From Clostridium sp. CAG:1024 (lineage in GTDB: Bacteria; Bacillota; Clostridia; Christensenellales; CAG-138): a stretch of 6,102 bases of DNA. A program made the translations under genes and the position numbers. This document shows positions 1 through 5,879 of this stretch, in pieces (positions within the stretch are counted from its first letter, which is position 1; each line of letters opens with the position of its first letter). Below the pieces are notes generated by a model that made no database searches, was not told the DNA's origin, and saw nothing but the letters and a program-made list of their open reading frames with translations. Location of the stretch: positions 3,927 to 10,028 of the forward strand of contig HF985531.1 in NCBI GenBank assembly GCA_000432015.1. Reading direction: 5' to 3'.

Positions 1-1217
1 TAGAGGAATGGGCGTTTCAGCGTAAAGTCGAGCTGCTCGAGCCCCTCCGGCGGCAGACCCATCGCCATCGCGTCGATCATTGTGTATGCGGACGCCGCAA
101 CGCCCTTTTCGTTGACCTCGATAAAGGACTGCTGCTTGATCTGGGAGACCGCGGCCGGCTGCGCTGTCATTGCGGAAAAGTCCGCCCTCTCCGTGAAGAT
201 GTCCTCCGCGCCCAGCGCCTTGATCAGCGGCGCAAGGTCGAAATCGCTGCTGAAGCGGAACTTCGGGATCCGATAGGTGATGTCCGCATCGCGGCTCTCG
301 CCGCCCTCGAGCAGGGTGTTCAGCGCGTTTTCGCGGGAAAGCAGCTCGGACAGCGTTGTGTTTTCATCAGGCAGGACAAAGGTCATCTGGCCGCCCTCCG
401 CAAGCCGCAGCGTCGCACGGGCAAAGCCGTCGCCGCGATAGTAGGTCGTGAACTCCTTCTTCTGCGTCATGTACTCCGCGTCAATGTCGCCCGCAAGGGT
501 ATGGAACGGCAGCTTCTCGTTCTTCTCCTTCATAAACTCATCATACCATGCGGCGCGGTAATCGATCGTGTTGATAATGGCCATGATCGTCTCGGGATCC
601 AGCGAGAAGGAAGGCTCCAAATTGCTCGTGTTTTCGCGGATCCAAGCAATCATCTTGTCAACGGTCGTTTCGTCCGTAAAGTCCACGTTGAAAAGGCTCG
701 CATAGAGATCGTCCGTGGCAGTCGCTTTGAACGCGTCCTGGAACTGCACGTCGTTCTGCATCCAGAGCGAGTTCGCGATCTTGAGCTTGGCCGCTTTGTT
801 GTCGCGGTACAGCATACGGAGCAGGTTTCCGAGCTCTTTTGCCATGGCCGCCGCATCCTCCGTGTGCAGCACGGACTCGAGATTTGCCTTTGTTTCACCG
901 GAAGCGCCGTTTGCAAGAAGCGTCAGCGCATAGTACAGCGACAGCGGCGAATAGTTCTCGTTCTGTCCCGCGTTCGTGAGGAGCTTTTCGGCGCTGCTCT
1001 GCGCAAAAGCGTTCAAAGAAGCAATGGTCTCGTCCTTGACGGGGTTGTCCTCTCGCACCTTCCACTGCGCTTCGTAATCCTCCTCGGAAATGGCAGCCGG
1101 ATAGGTCACGGTATTGGCCGCGCCGGATGCAGCGGCGGAAGTGCCGCCCTTTTTCGTGCAGCCCGCGCTCAGCAGCAGCACCGCGGCAAGCCCGATCGAA
1201 AGTATACGTTTCATCAT
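1..1217 (-). CDS. Serpin-family protease inhibitor, lipoprotein (C-terminus cut by window edge)
   Basis: Predicted serine-protease inhibitor of the serpin fold, exported and lipid-anchored. 405 residues are visible; roughly the last 20 lie beyond base 1. Residues 1-20 form a lipoprotein signal: MMKR, a hydrophobic core, then lipobox LSAGC with Cys20 as the lipidation site. A Gly/Ala/Thr-rich linker follows. Serpin landmarks in order: NYSPLSLYYALTLLANGASG (88-107), NTIDYRAAWYDEF (216-228, the N-x-x-x-F/Y-x-x-x-W motif), YRIPKFRFSSDFDL (315-328), ADFSAMT (345-351), SFIEVNEKG (364-372, shutter/hinge), the reactive-centre loop (370-391) and DFTLKRPFL (397-405). The hinge (G372, V373, A374, A375, S376, A377, then Y378, T379) is small-residue rich as in inhibitory serpins, although Tyr at P9 is atypical. 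The gene starts 10 nt after sigF and its ribosome site begins in the sigF stop codon. Two adjacent ATGs (1217 and 1214) both suit that site. Serpin identity is near certain; target protease and role are unknown. Confidence 0.93.
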   Translation of the reverse strand, partial: MMKRILSIGLAAVLLLSAGCTKKGGTSAAASGAANTVTYPAAISEEDYEAQWKVREDNPVKDETIASLNAFAQSSAEKLLTNAGQNENYSPLSLYYALTLLANGASGETKANLESVLHTEDAAAMAKELGNLLRMLYRDNKAAKLKIANSLWMQNDVQFQDAFKATATDDLYASLFNVDFTDETTVDKMIAWIRENTSNLEPSFSLDPETIMAIINTIDYRAAWYDEFMKEKNEKLPFHTLAGDIDAEYMTQKKEFTTYYRGDGFARATLRLAEGGQMTFVLPDENTTLSELLSRENALNTLLEGGESRDADITYRIPKFRFSSDFDLAPLIKALGAEDIFTERADFSAMTAQPAAVSQIKQQSFIEVNEKGVAASAYTMIDAMAMGLPPEGLEQLDFTLKRPFL

Positions 1218-1222
1218 TGTAT

Positions 1223-1229
1223 CCTCCTT
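1223..1229 (-). promoter_or_regulatory. Ribosome binding site of the serpin, overlapping the sigF stop codon
   Basis: On the minus strand the sequence reads TAAGGAGGATACAATGATG. The sigF stop TAA (1230-1228) supplies the AA of a perfect AAGGAGG Shine-Dalgarno. The distance is 5 nt to the first ATG (1217) and 8 nt to the second (1214). This geometry favours re-initiation by ribosomes finishing sigF, so serpin translation is probably coupled to sigF translation. Coupling is an inference; the overlap is read directly. Confidence 0.85.
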
Positions 1230-2031
1230 ATGCACCGAAAGCGTTCTTTGTTTTTTCTTCGCTTTCGGTTCCATTTGCTGTTAACACTTCGCCGTTTGGC
1301 GTTTCGTTGCACCGATCCCGTAATTTTTTCAGGATCCTGCTCTCGAGCCGTGAAACCTGCACCTGGGAAACGCCGAGCTGTCTTGCGATCTCGGACTGCG
1401 TTTTGTCTCTGAAATACCGGAGAAGTATGATCTGCTTTTCCCGCGGCTCCAGCGTGCAGAGCAATTCCTTGAGCAGCAGCCTGTCCACAAGCGCGCCCTC
1501 GCTTGCGCCGTCCTCGATCAGTTCCTGCCGCTCCGCGCCCTCGTCCTCATAGACCGGCTCGTTCAGCGAAACGTGCGGACGTCCCGCATCGAGCGCAAGC
1601 GCGACCTCCTCTGCGTCGACGCCGAGCGCAGCCGCAATCTCCGCAACGCCCGGCTCTCTGCCCGTTTCCCGGTGCAGGCGCTCCCCCTGCGCCATAGCAC
1701 GGATCGCCAGCTCCTTCAGCGAACGGCTGACCTTGACCATCCCGTCGTCGCGCAGAAACCGTTTGATCTCACCCGCAATCATCGGCACGGCATAGGTCGA
1801 AAACCGCACCTCATACGCCGTGTCGAAGTGCTGTACCGCCTTGACGAGCCCCATGCAGCCGAGCTGATACAGGTCGTCGTACTCAACGCCGCGGCCAAGA
1901 TATTTTTTCACAACAGATTTGACGAGCGCAAGATTCGCGGAGACGAGCGTTTCCTCCGCTGTCCTGTCGCCGGCGCGCGCCCGTTTGAGCAGCGCCCGCG
2001 TCTCCTGCTGCGTGAGCAGCCCTTCGCTCAA
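1228..2031 (-). CDS. sigF: RNA polymerase sporulation sigma factor SigF (SpoIIAC)
   Basis: Sigma-70 family factor of the sporulation SigF/SigG group, 267 residues (B. subtilis SigF is 255). It directs core RNA polymerase to early forespore promoters after SpoIIAB releases it. Region 2 spans about 28-97 and includes YDDLYQLGCMGLVKAVQHFD (51-70) and RFSTYAVPMIAGEIKRFLRD (76-95), followed by DDGMVKVSRSLKEL (95-108); this last stretch is almost diagnostic of the group. Region 3 follows (about 105-155). Region 4 has LEPREKQIILLRY (194-206) and the helix-turn-helix TQSEIARQLGVSQVQVSRLE (211-230) for -35 recognition. SigF rather than SigG is called because spoIIAA and spoIIAB lie directly upstream. 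The start is TTG at 2031, forming a TTGA overlap with the spoIIAB stop, which implies translational coupling; the Shine-Dalgarno is weak and no in-frame ATG fits. The C-terminal tail (about 241-267, polar and low-complexity) is longer than in B. subtilis. Confidence 0.96.
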   Translation of the reverse strand: MSEGLLTQQETRALLKRARAGDRTAEETLVSANLALVKSVVKKYLGRGVEYDDLYQLGCMGLVKAVQHFDTAYEVRFSTYAVPMIAGEIKRFLRDDGMVKVSRSLKELAIRAMAQGERLHRETGREPGVAEIAAALGVDAEEVALALDAGRPHVSLNEPVYEDEGAERQELIEDGASEGALVDRLLLKELLCTLEPREKQIILLRYFRDKTQSEIARQLGVSQVQVSRLESRILKKLRDRCNETPNGEVLTANGTESEEKTKNAFGA

Positions 2032-2462
2032 GCGCCGTCCCGCCGCGCAATGCGTTTTTTCATCGTCACGCTCGTTCCCTGCCCGGGCACGGATTCGATC
2101 ACGACCTCCTCCATGAACGCCTCCATGACCGTGAAGCCCATGCCGGAGCGCTCCAGCTCGGGCCGCGTGGTAAAAAACGGCTGCCGCGCCTGCTCTATGT
2201 CGCGAATGCCCACGCCGTCATCCCTGACTGTGGCCGTGAACAGGTCGCCCTCCAGCGTGCAGCGCAGATGCACCATGCCGCTCCGGTTCTCATATCCGTG
2301 GATGATGGCGTTCGTCACCGCCTCGGAGATCGCCGTGCGCACATCGGAAAGCTCCTCGATCGTCGGGTTGAGCTGCGTGCAGAACGCCGCCGCGCAGGAA
2401 CGCGCAAAGCTCTCGTTTTCGGACAGGCTCAAAAAATCCAGACGCATTTCGTTGTCTGCCAT
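2028..2462 (-). CDS. spoIIAB: Anti-sigma-F factor and serine kinase SpoIIAB
   Basis: GHKL-type ATPase/kinase, 144 residues, close to the B. subtilis protein in length. It holds sigma-F inactive and inactivates SpoIIAA by phosphorylating it with ATP, in the cytosol of predivisional and forespore cells. Visible motifs: SENESFARS (14-22) with Arg21 matching B. subtilis Arg20, which contacts sigma-F and SpoIIAA; N-box SEAVTNAIIHGYEN (46-59) with Glu47 as presumed general base and Asn51 as Mg ligand; G1 box RDDGVGIRDIE (80-90); RQPFFTTRPELERSGMGF (93-110) containing the ATP lid and G2 box. All key residues are present, so an active kinase is expected. The start ATG at 2462 has a strong GGAGGGG-type ribosome site 18 nt or less after the spoIIAA stop. 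The stop TGA overlaps the TTG start of sigF. The gene order spoIIAA-spoIIAB-sigF is the standard operon. Confidence 0.97.
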   Translation of the reverse strand: MADNEMRLDFLSLSENESFARSCAAAFCTQLNPTIEELSDVRTAISEAVTNAIIHGYENRSGMVHLRCTLEGDLFTATVRDDGVGIRDIEQARQPFFTTRPELERSGMGFTVMEAFMEEVVIESVPGQGTSVTMKKRIARRDGA

Positions 2463-2480
2463 GTGTTCCCCTCCTCCCCT

Positions 2481-2786
2481 CTATGCCCGCTCCACGAGCG
2501 CGTACAGGCCTGACATGCGGAAGATGCGGTCGATCGGCGTGCGAACGCCGGACACGATCAGCTTTCCGCCGCGCGCCGCCAGCGTGCGGTAGCGGCCGAG
2601 CACGACGCCCAGCCCCGCGCTGTCCATAAAGATCACGCCGGTCATGTCGAGCTGCAATTCGCGAACGGTCACGTCGGTCAGGATCATGTCGAGCGATTGC
2701 CGCACATGCTCGGCGCTGTGGTGATCCAGCTCGCCCATGAGCCGGACGATGATGCGCTGTCCTCTGCGGACGGCATTGATTTCCAT
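2481..2786 (-). CDS. spoIIAA: Anti-anti-sigma-F factor SpoIIAA
   Basis: STAS-domain protein, 101 residues (B. subtilis SpoIIAA is 117; the C-terminus is shorter here). When unphosphorylated it binds SpoIIAB and frees sigma-F; SpoIIE is the expected phosphatase, encoded elsewhere. Signature segments are LMGELDHHSAEHVRQSL (16-32) and FMDSAGLGVVLGRYR (53-67), in which Ser56 aligns with the phosphorylated Ser58 of B. subtilis, then RIFRMSGLYALVE (87-99). The start ATG at 2786 is chosen because a GGAGGG ribosome site (2800-2795) lies 8 nt upstream; the ATG at 2792 would be only 2 nt from it. The stop TAG (2483-2481) is 18 nt before spoIIAB. It is the first gene of the leftward operon and is preceded by a candidate sigma-H promoter. 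Confidence 0.96.
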   Translation of the reverse strand: MEINAVRRGQRIIVRLMGELDHHSAEHVRQSLDMILTDVTVRELQLDMTGVIFMDSAGLGVVLGRYRTLAARGGKLIVSGVRTPIDRIFRMSGLYALVERA

Positions 2787-2818
2787 GTGCATTTCCCTCC
2801 TGTCGGTACGTCCGTTAT

Positions 2819-2848
2819 TGATTCTTTTTTTCTTCCGTTTCCTCCTGC
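2819..2848 (-). promoter_or_regulatory. Candidate sigma-H promoter of the spoIIA operon
   Basis: Read on the minus strand, GCAGGAGGA (2848-2840) matches the AGGA core of the sigma-H -35 element (RnAGGAwWW), except that the three trailing bases are GGA. After a 12-nt spacer, AAAGAATCA (2827-2819) matches the -10 element (RnnGAATww) at its core. The spacer length is that known for sigma-H promoters. The predicted transcript would start about 10-15 nt before the spoIIAA ribosome site, giving a short leader of roughly 25-30 nt. B. subtilis spoIIA is transcribed by sigma-H RNA polymerase with Spo0A, which makes the match meaningful. No start site has been measured. Confidence 0.5.
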
Positions 2849-2874
2849 GGCGAAAGCGCTGTTGCTTTGTCGGA
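2848..2874 (+). promoter_or_regulatory. Candidate pair of Spo0A boxes upstream of spoIIA
   Basis: Two near matches to the Spo0A core TGNCGAA lie on the plus strand: CGGCGAA (2848-2854) and TGTCGGA (2868-2874, within TTTGTCGGAT), each with one mismatch. They share orientation and are exactly 20 nt apart, about two helical turns. The first abuts the candidate sigma-H -35 element and the second lies about 20-26 bp further upstream, as expected for an activator of spoIIA. Single-mismatch 7-mers are common by chance, so the support comes from position and phasing rather than from the boxes themselves. Confidence 0.33.
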
Positions 2875-2928
2875 TTCATAGAAAGTATGTACGGGCTCAT
2901 ATGGATATATACAGGGAGGTGGGATTTC

Positions 2929-4017
2929 TTGCGTATTCTTCGCGCCGTCGGCGCGCTGCTGCTGCTCCTGTTTCTGCTGCTGGCGCCAAAGCCGCTGCTT
3001 CGCGCGCTCTCCGACGATCCTATGGCGCGGCTGTTCGAGCCCGAGCAGCCGGACTGGTACGGCGTGATCGAGGTCTGGCACATCGCCTCGTTCAAGCCCT
3101 TTCAGGGCAGCGGAACAAAATTCCTGCGGGAGCAATGCCAGCGTTTCCAAAAGCGGCACCCGGGCGTTCACATCGAGGTCATCGGCCTCACGCCGGATAT
3201 GTTCGCCGCACGTATCGCCCGCGGCGCATTTCCGGACGCGTATTCCTTTCCCGCGGGTCTGCTGTACCGTGAGCGGCTCTCGGCCATGGAGCCCGTCTCC
3301 CTTCCGCCGCTGCTCGGCAATCTCCGTGCGGCGGAGGCGGACGGTCTGCTCTATGCCGTCCCCTATCTGGCAAGCGGTAATTTTCTCCTTGTCAACGAGC
3401 AGCTTGCGCAGCAAATCTGGACAGAGGACACGGAGGATGCTTGGGAAGGCGTCTCGGTCGCGATGCTGCAATCCTGGCTCGATGCAGGGCAGCTTTGCGT
3501 GCCGCCCATATGGGGCGCGCAGCTCGGTCTTGTCGGGGAAAGCCGGGCGTTTTCCGACTTTCTCGCGGGAAAAATCTCTGCCGCCGTTGCGGACGCACGC
3601 GCTTACGGGGACATCACGAGAAGCGACAGCGGCAACCTTGCCGTGCGTGCGATCCCGCTTGCCGGCTATACGGACGAGACGATGTACTTCGGCGCGGCCG
3701 CTGGCACGGACGCGACAAGGCTTGCGCTCATCCGCGAGCTTGCCGTGTTTCTGCTTTCCGACGAGGTGCAGAAGACCGTCTCGACGCTCGGCGCGCTGCC
3801 CGTGCGGCGCTATATAGAAAACGTCGCCTATGCTTCCGATTCTCTGAGTCTTTGGCAGGAGCAGAATACCGATGCGCTCCTTGCGCCCGAGCCCTTTGCA
3901 TTTGAGCGTCACAAGGATGCGCTTTTGCAGGACGCCGAACGCGCACTTCGCGGCGAAACAGGCGCCGAAGCAGCGTTTTCGGAACGACTTGCTGTTGTGC
4001 TGAACGGCGAGAATTGA
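2929..4017 (+). CDS. Orphan extracytoplasmic solute-binding-like protein
   Basis: About 362 residues, resembling family 1 (sugar-type) ABC solute-binding proteins but compact (typical members have 400-450). Residues 2-24 form a basic N-terminus and a Leu-rich membrane segment (RILRAVGALLLLLFLLLAP). There is no lipobox Cys, so it is either a secreted protein or one held by an uncleaved N-terminal anchor. Family-like features in order: a first strand IEVWHIASF, then FLREQCQRFQKRHPGVHIEV, LLYAVPYLASGNFLLVNEQL (pocket and hinge segment), the FSDFLAGKISAAVAD region, and near the C-terminus LAVFLLSDEVQKTVSTLGAL followed by PVRRY, which is the classic C-terminal helix of these proteins. The start TTG at 2929 is chosen because GGGAGG lies 9 nt upstream; in-frame ATGs at 2737 and 2887 lack a good site, and the former overlaps spoIIAA. 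Its stop is 4 nt before murB. No permease or ATPase genes are present. Ligand unknown; a sensory or envelope role is possible. Confidence 0.75.
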   Translation: MRILRAVGALLLLLFLLLAPKPLLRALSDDPMARLFEPEQPDWYGVIEVWHIASFKPFQGSGTKFLREQCQRFQKRHPGVHIEVIGLTPDMFAARIARGAFPDAYSFPAGLLYRERLSAMEPVSLPPLLGNLRAAEADGLLYAVPYLASGNFLLVNEQLAQQIWTEDTEDAWEGVSVAMLQSWLDAGQLCVPPIWGAQLGLVGESRAFSDFLAGKISAAVADARAYGDITRSDSGNLAVRAIPLAGYTDETMYFGAAAGTDATRLALIRELAVFLLSDEVQKTVSTLGALPVRRYIENVAYASDSLSLWQEQNTDALLAPEPFAFERHKDALLQDAERALRGETGAEAAFSERLAVVLNGEN

Positions 4018-4021
4018 TATA

Positions 4022-4933
4022 ATGATAAATATGATAAGAAAGTATGCCCAATTTCGTGCCTTGCTGTCCGATATGGACGTCAAGACCGACGTGCCTCTCA
4101 AAGAACTGACGAGCTTTCGCATCGGCGGCCCGGCGGCGTTTGTCGTGCGTCCGAAAACCGAATCGGAGCTGTGCCGTGCGCTTTCCGCCGCGGAGGAGGC
4201 CGAGCTCCCCCTCCGCATCCTCGGAAACGGGACGAATGTCCTTGCCCCTGACGCCGGATTTCCCGGCCTGGTGCTGCGGCTCGACGCGCCGTTTTTTCCG
4301 CTGCTCATCGACGGCTGTACCGTTCACGCGGCCGCTGGGGAATCGCTCGCCCGTGCGGCGCACGCAAGCGTTGCCGCGGGGCTTTCCGGCATGGAAGGGC
4401 TGGAGGGAATCCCCGGCACAATCGGCGGCGCCTGCGCCATGAATGCCGGCGCGTTCGGCTCGGAGATGAAGCCGATCCTCAAGCGCGTCCGTGTGTATCG
4501 CGGCGGTGAAATCTCGGACGTGACCGTTCGCGACGAAGATCTGGGACACCGCCGGAGCGTTTTTGCGGCGCCGAGCGCCATCGTACTTCGTGCGGAGCTC
4601 GTCCTCGCCCCGGACGACGGCCATGCGGCAGAACGCACGGCGGAATTTTCACGCCGCCGCAGAGAAAAGCAGCCGCTCACGCTTCCCTCCGCAGGCAGCG
4701 TGTTCAAGCGTCCTGCGGGCCATTTCGCGGGCGGGCTCATCGAGCAGTGCGGCCTGAAAGGGCTGCGCATCGGCGGCGCGGAGGTCAGCGAAAAGCACGC
4801 GGGCTTTATCGTCAACATGGGCGGCGCGACCGAGGCGGACGTGCGCGCGCTCGTTGCGGAGATCCGGCGGCGCGTGCTTTTGAATACGGGCGTTCAGCTG
4901 GAACGCGAGCTGAAATATTGGGACGAGGTATAG
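4022..4933 (+). CDS. murB: UDP-N-acetylenolpyruvoylglucosamine reductase MurB
   Basis: Cytosolic FAD enzyme that reduces UDP-GlcNAc-enolpyruvate with NADPH to UDP-N-acetylmuramate, the second committed step of peptidoglycan synthesis. 303 residues, normal for the Gram-positive-type enzyme. Motifs: LKELTSFRIGGPAAFVV (26-42) and LRILGNGTNVLAPDAGF (64-80) in the FAD domain; GLEGIPGTIGGACAMNAGAF (126-145), which contacts FAD; LGHRRSVF (174-181) with Arg177 as probable substrate-binding residue; LPSAGSVFKRP (221-231) with Ser226 as the likely proton donor; GGAEVSEKHAGFIVN (251-265); and GVQLERE (290-296) carrying the catalytic Glu. The usual Tyr of the Y-R-x-S motif is His176 here. The start ATG at 4022 is 4 nt after the preceding gene with only a weak ribosome site, suggesting coupling; ATG at 4031 is an alternative start. 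Confidence 0.96.
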   Translation: MINMIRKYAQFRALLSDMDVKTDVPLKELTSFRIGGPAAFVVRPKTESELCRALSAAEEAELPLRILGNGTNVLAPDAGFPGLVLRLDAPFFPLLIDGCTVHAAAGESLARAAHASVAAGLSGMEGLEGIPGTIGGACAMNAGAFGSEMKPILKRVRVYRGGEISDVTVRDEDLGHRRSVFAAPSAIVLRAELVLAPDDGHAAERTAEFSRRRREKQPLTLPSAGSVFKRPAGHFAGGLIEQCGLKGLRIGGAEVSEKHAGFIVNMGGATEADVRALVAEIRRRVLLNTGVQLERELKYWDEV

Positions 4934-4939
4934 ACTGCT

Positions 4940-5830
4940 ATGTATCTTTTGATCGTTACGGGGCTTTCCGGCGCCGGGAAATCTCTTGCGCTCCGCTGTC
5001 TTGAGGAGCAGGGGTATTTCTGTGTGGACAATCTGCCCTCCTCCATGTTGCAGGACTTTGTGGAGCTGTGTCATGCGGCCTCGCCGCGCGTCGAGCGCGC
5101 AGCCGTCACGATCGACAGCCGCGAAAGCCTGCTCTCGAGAAGTCCGGAGACCGTCGCGGGCTTTATCGATGCGCTCACGGTGCATCACGAGATCCTGTTT
5201 CTTGACGCGCGCGACGATGTGCTGAAAAAACGCTACAACGAGGTGCGCCGCCGCCATCCGCTTGGAGAAGCGGGCGACGCAAATACGGGGGTCGCACGTG
5301 AGCGGGTGTATTTGCAGGGCATGCGCGACCGCGCAAACTATATTCTGGATACGAGCGATATTGCGCCGAGAAATTTTCACAAGGTGATCGAAAAGGTTCT
5401 TCCGGAATATGAGAACGAGGAAATGACGCTGCTGCTGGTCAGCTTCGGCTACAAACGCGGCGTTCCCGTGGACGCGGACATTGTGCTCGACATGCGCTTT
5501 ATGCCGAATCCTTTCTACGTGAACGAGCTTCGGCACCTGTCCGGCTTGGACAAGCAGGTCAGCGACTTCGTGTTTGCGCAGCCCTTTGCAACGGACTTCA
5601 TGGATCGCATGGAGGACACGCTCGAAAAGCTCCTGCCGCTCTACCGCGATCAGGACAAGACCATTTTGCGCGTCTGCTTCGGCTGCACGGGCGGCCGTCA
5701 CCGCTCCGTCGCCGCAGCGGAGGAAATGGCGCGCCGCTTCCACAGCAAACATTTTAACATTCGCGTCTATCATCGCGACCTGATCCTCGAGGCCGCCGAC
5801 ATTCGCGAGCGCTTCCAAAACGGCAACTGA
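4940..5830 (+). CDS. rapZ: RapZ/YvcJ family nucleotide-binding protein
   Basis: 296-residue P-loop protein of the RapZ/YvcJ family, full length. In E. coli RapZ is an RNase E adaptor that controls the small RNA GlmZ and hence amino-sugar synthesis; Gram-positive YvcJ hydrolyses nucleotides and its exact role is less clear. Motifs: Walker A GLSGAGKS (8-15), DNLP (30-33), LFLDA (86-90), RRRHPL (103-108), SFGYKRGVPVDADIVLDMRF (168-187) and the C-terminal signature CTGGRHRSVAAAEEMA (249-264), which in RapZ belongs to the RNA- or metabolite-binding domain. The start ATG at 4940 lies 6 nt after murB, with GAGG about 11 nt upstream. Placement between murB and whiA matches the common Firmicute cluster. 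Given its MurB neighbour, a role linked to amino-sugar or envelope metabolism is reasonable but inferred. Confidence 0.95.
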   Translation: MYLLIVTGLSGAGKSLALRCLEEQGYFCVDNLPSSMLQDFVELCHAASPRVERAAVTIDSRESLLSRSPETVAGFIDALTVHHEILFLDARDDVLKKRYNEVRRRHPLGEAGDANTGVARERVYLQGMRDRANYILDTSDIAPRNFHKVIEKVLPEYENEEMTLLLVSFGYKRGVPVDADIVLDMRFMPNPFYVNELRHLSGLDKQVSDFVFAQPFATDFMDRMEDTLEKLLPLYRDQDKTILRVCFGCTGGRHRSVAAAEEMARRFHSKHFNIRVYHRDLILEAADIRERFQNGN

Positions 5831-5879
5831 GCGGACAACCCGCAAGGCCTCTTTTCCCGTTTATAAGGAGAGACGAGTC

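Larger units (their letters stand above)
2787..2928. other. Divergent intergenic region between spoIIA and the murB-rapZ-whiA operon
   Basis: This 142-bp gap is the only sizeable noncoding stretch. It is more AT-rich than its flanks, with a pyrimidine-rich tract (about 2821-2846). Leftward it holds the candidate sigma-H promoter and the spoIIAA ribosome site (2800-2795). Rightward it holds GGGAGG (2914-2919), which serves the TTG start at 2929. It must also contain the promoter for the rightward genes unless they are read from outside. No convincing rightward -35/-10 pair, hairpin terminator or small gene was seen. Confidence 0.75.

Noticed and set aside
501..1412. Long open frame on the plus strand opposite the serpin and sigF end
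   Set aside because: It is antisense to a well-supported serpin and to conserved SigF. Its composition is Arg/Val/Leu rich with no recognisable domain, typical of an opposite-strand frame in GC-rich coding DNA.
1573..2592. 339-codon open frame on the plus strand across the spoIIA genes
   Set aside because: It lies opposite sigF, spoIIAB and spoIIAA, all clearly real by motif, and its product shows no domain and no credible ribosome site.
2787..2792. Two-codon upstream start for SpoIIAA (ATG at 2792)
   Set aside because: It sits only 2 nt from the GGAGGG ribosome site, too close for initiation; ATG 2786 is correctly spaced.
2862..2891. TTGCTT-18 nt-TATGTA as a sigma-A promoter for the rightward operon
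   Set aside because: Both boxes deviate from consensus and the spacer is 18 nt. It is possible but too weak to annotate.
2737..2928. Upstream extension of the solute-binding-like gene to ATG 2737 or ATG 2887
   Set aside because: ATG 2737 lies inside spoIIAA on the other strand. Both ATGs lack a good ribosome site, whereas TTG 2929 has GGGAGG at proper distance and directly precedes a signal-like segment.
2946..2989. CTG-rich near-repeat
   Set aside because: It encodes the Leu-rich hydrophobic core of the N-terminal membrane segment; codon repetition explains it without a separate repeat element.
2815..4308. 497-codon open frame on the minus strand opposite the solute-binding-like gene and murB
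   Set aside because: Its product is rich in Arg, Gly and His without any family signature, while the plus strand carries recognisable protein motifs throughout.
4649..5845. 398-codon open frame on the minus strand opposite murB and rapZ
   Set aside because: It is antisense to rapZ, whose Walker A and C-terminal signatures are unambiguous. It reflects high third-position GC rather than a gene.
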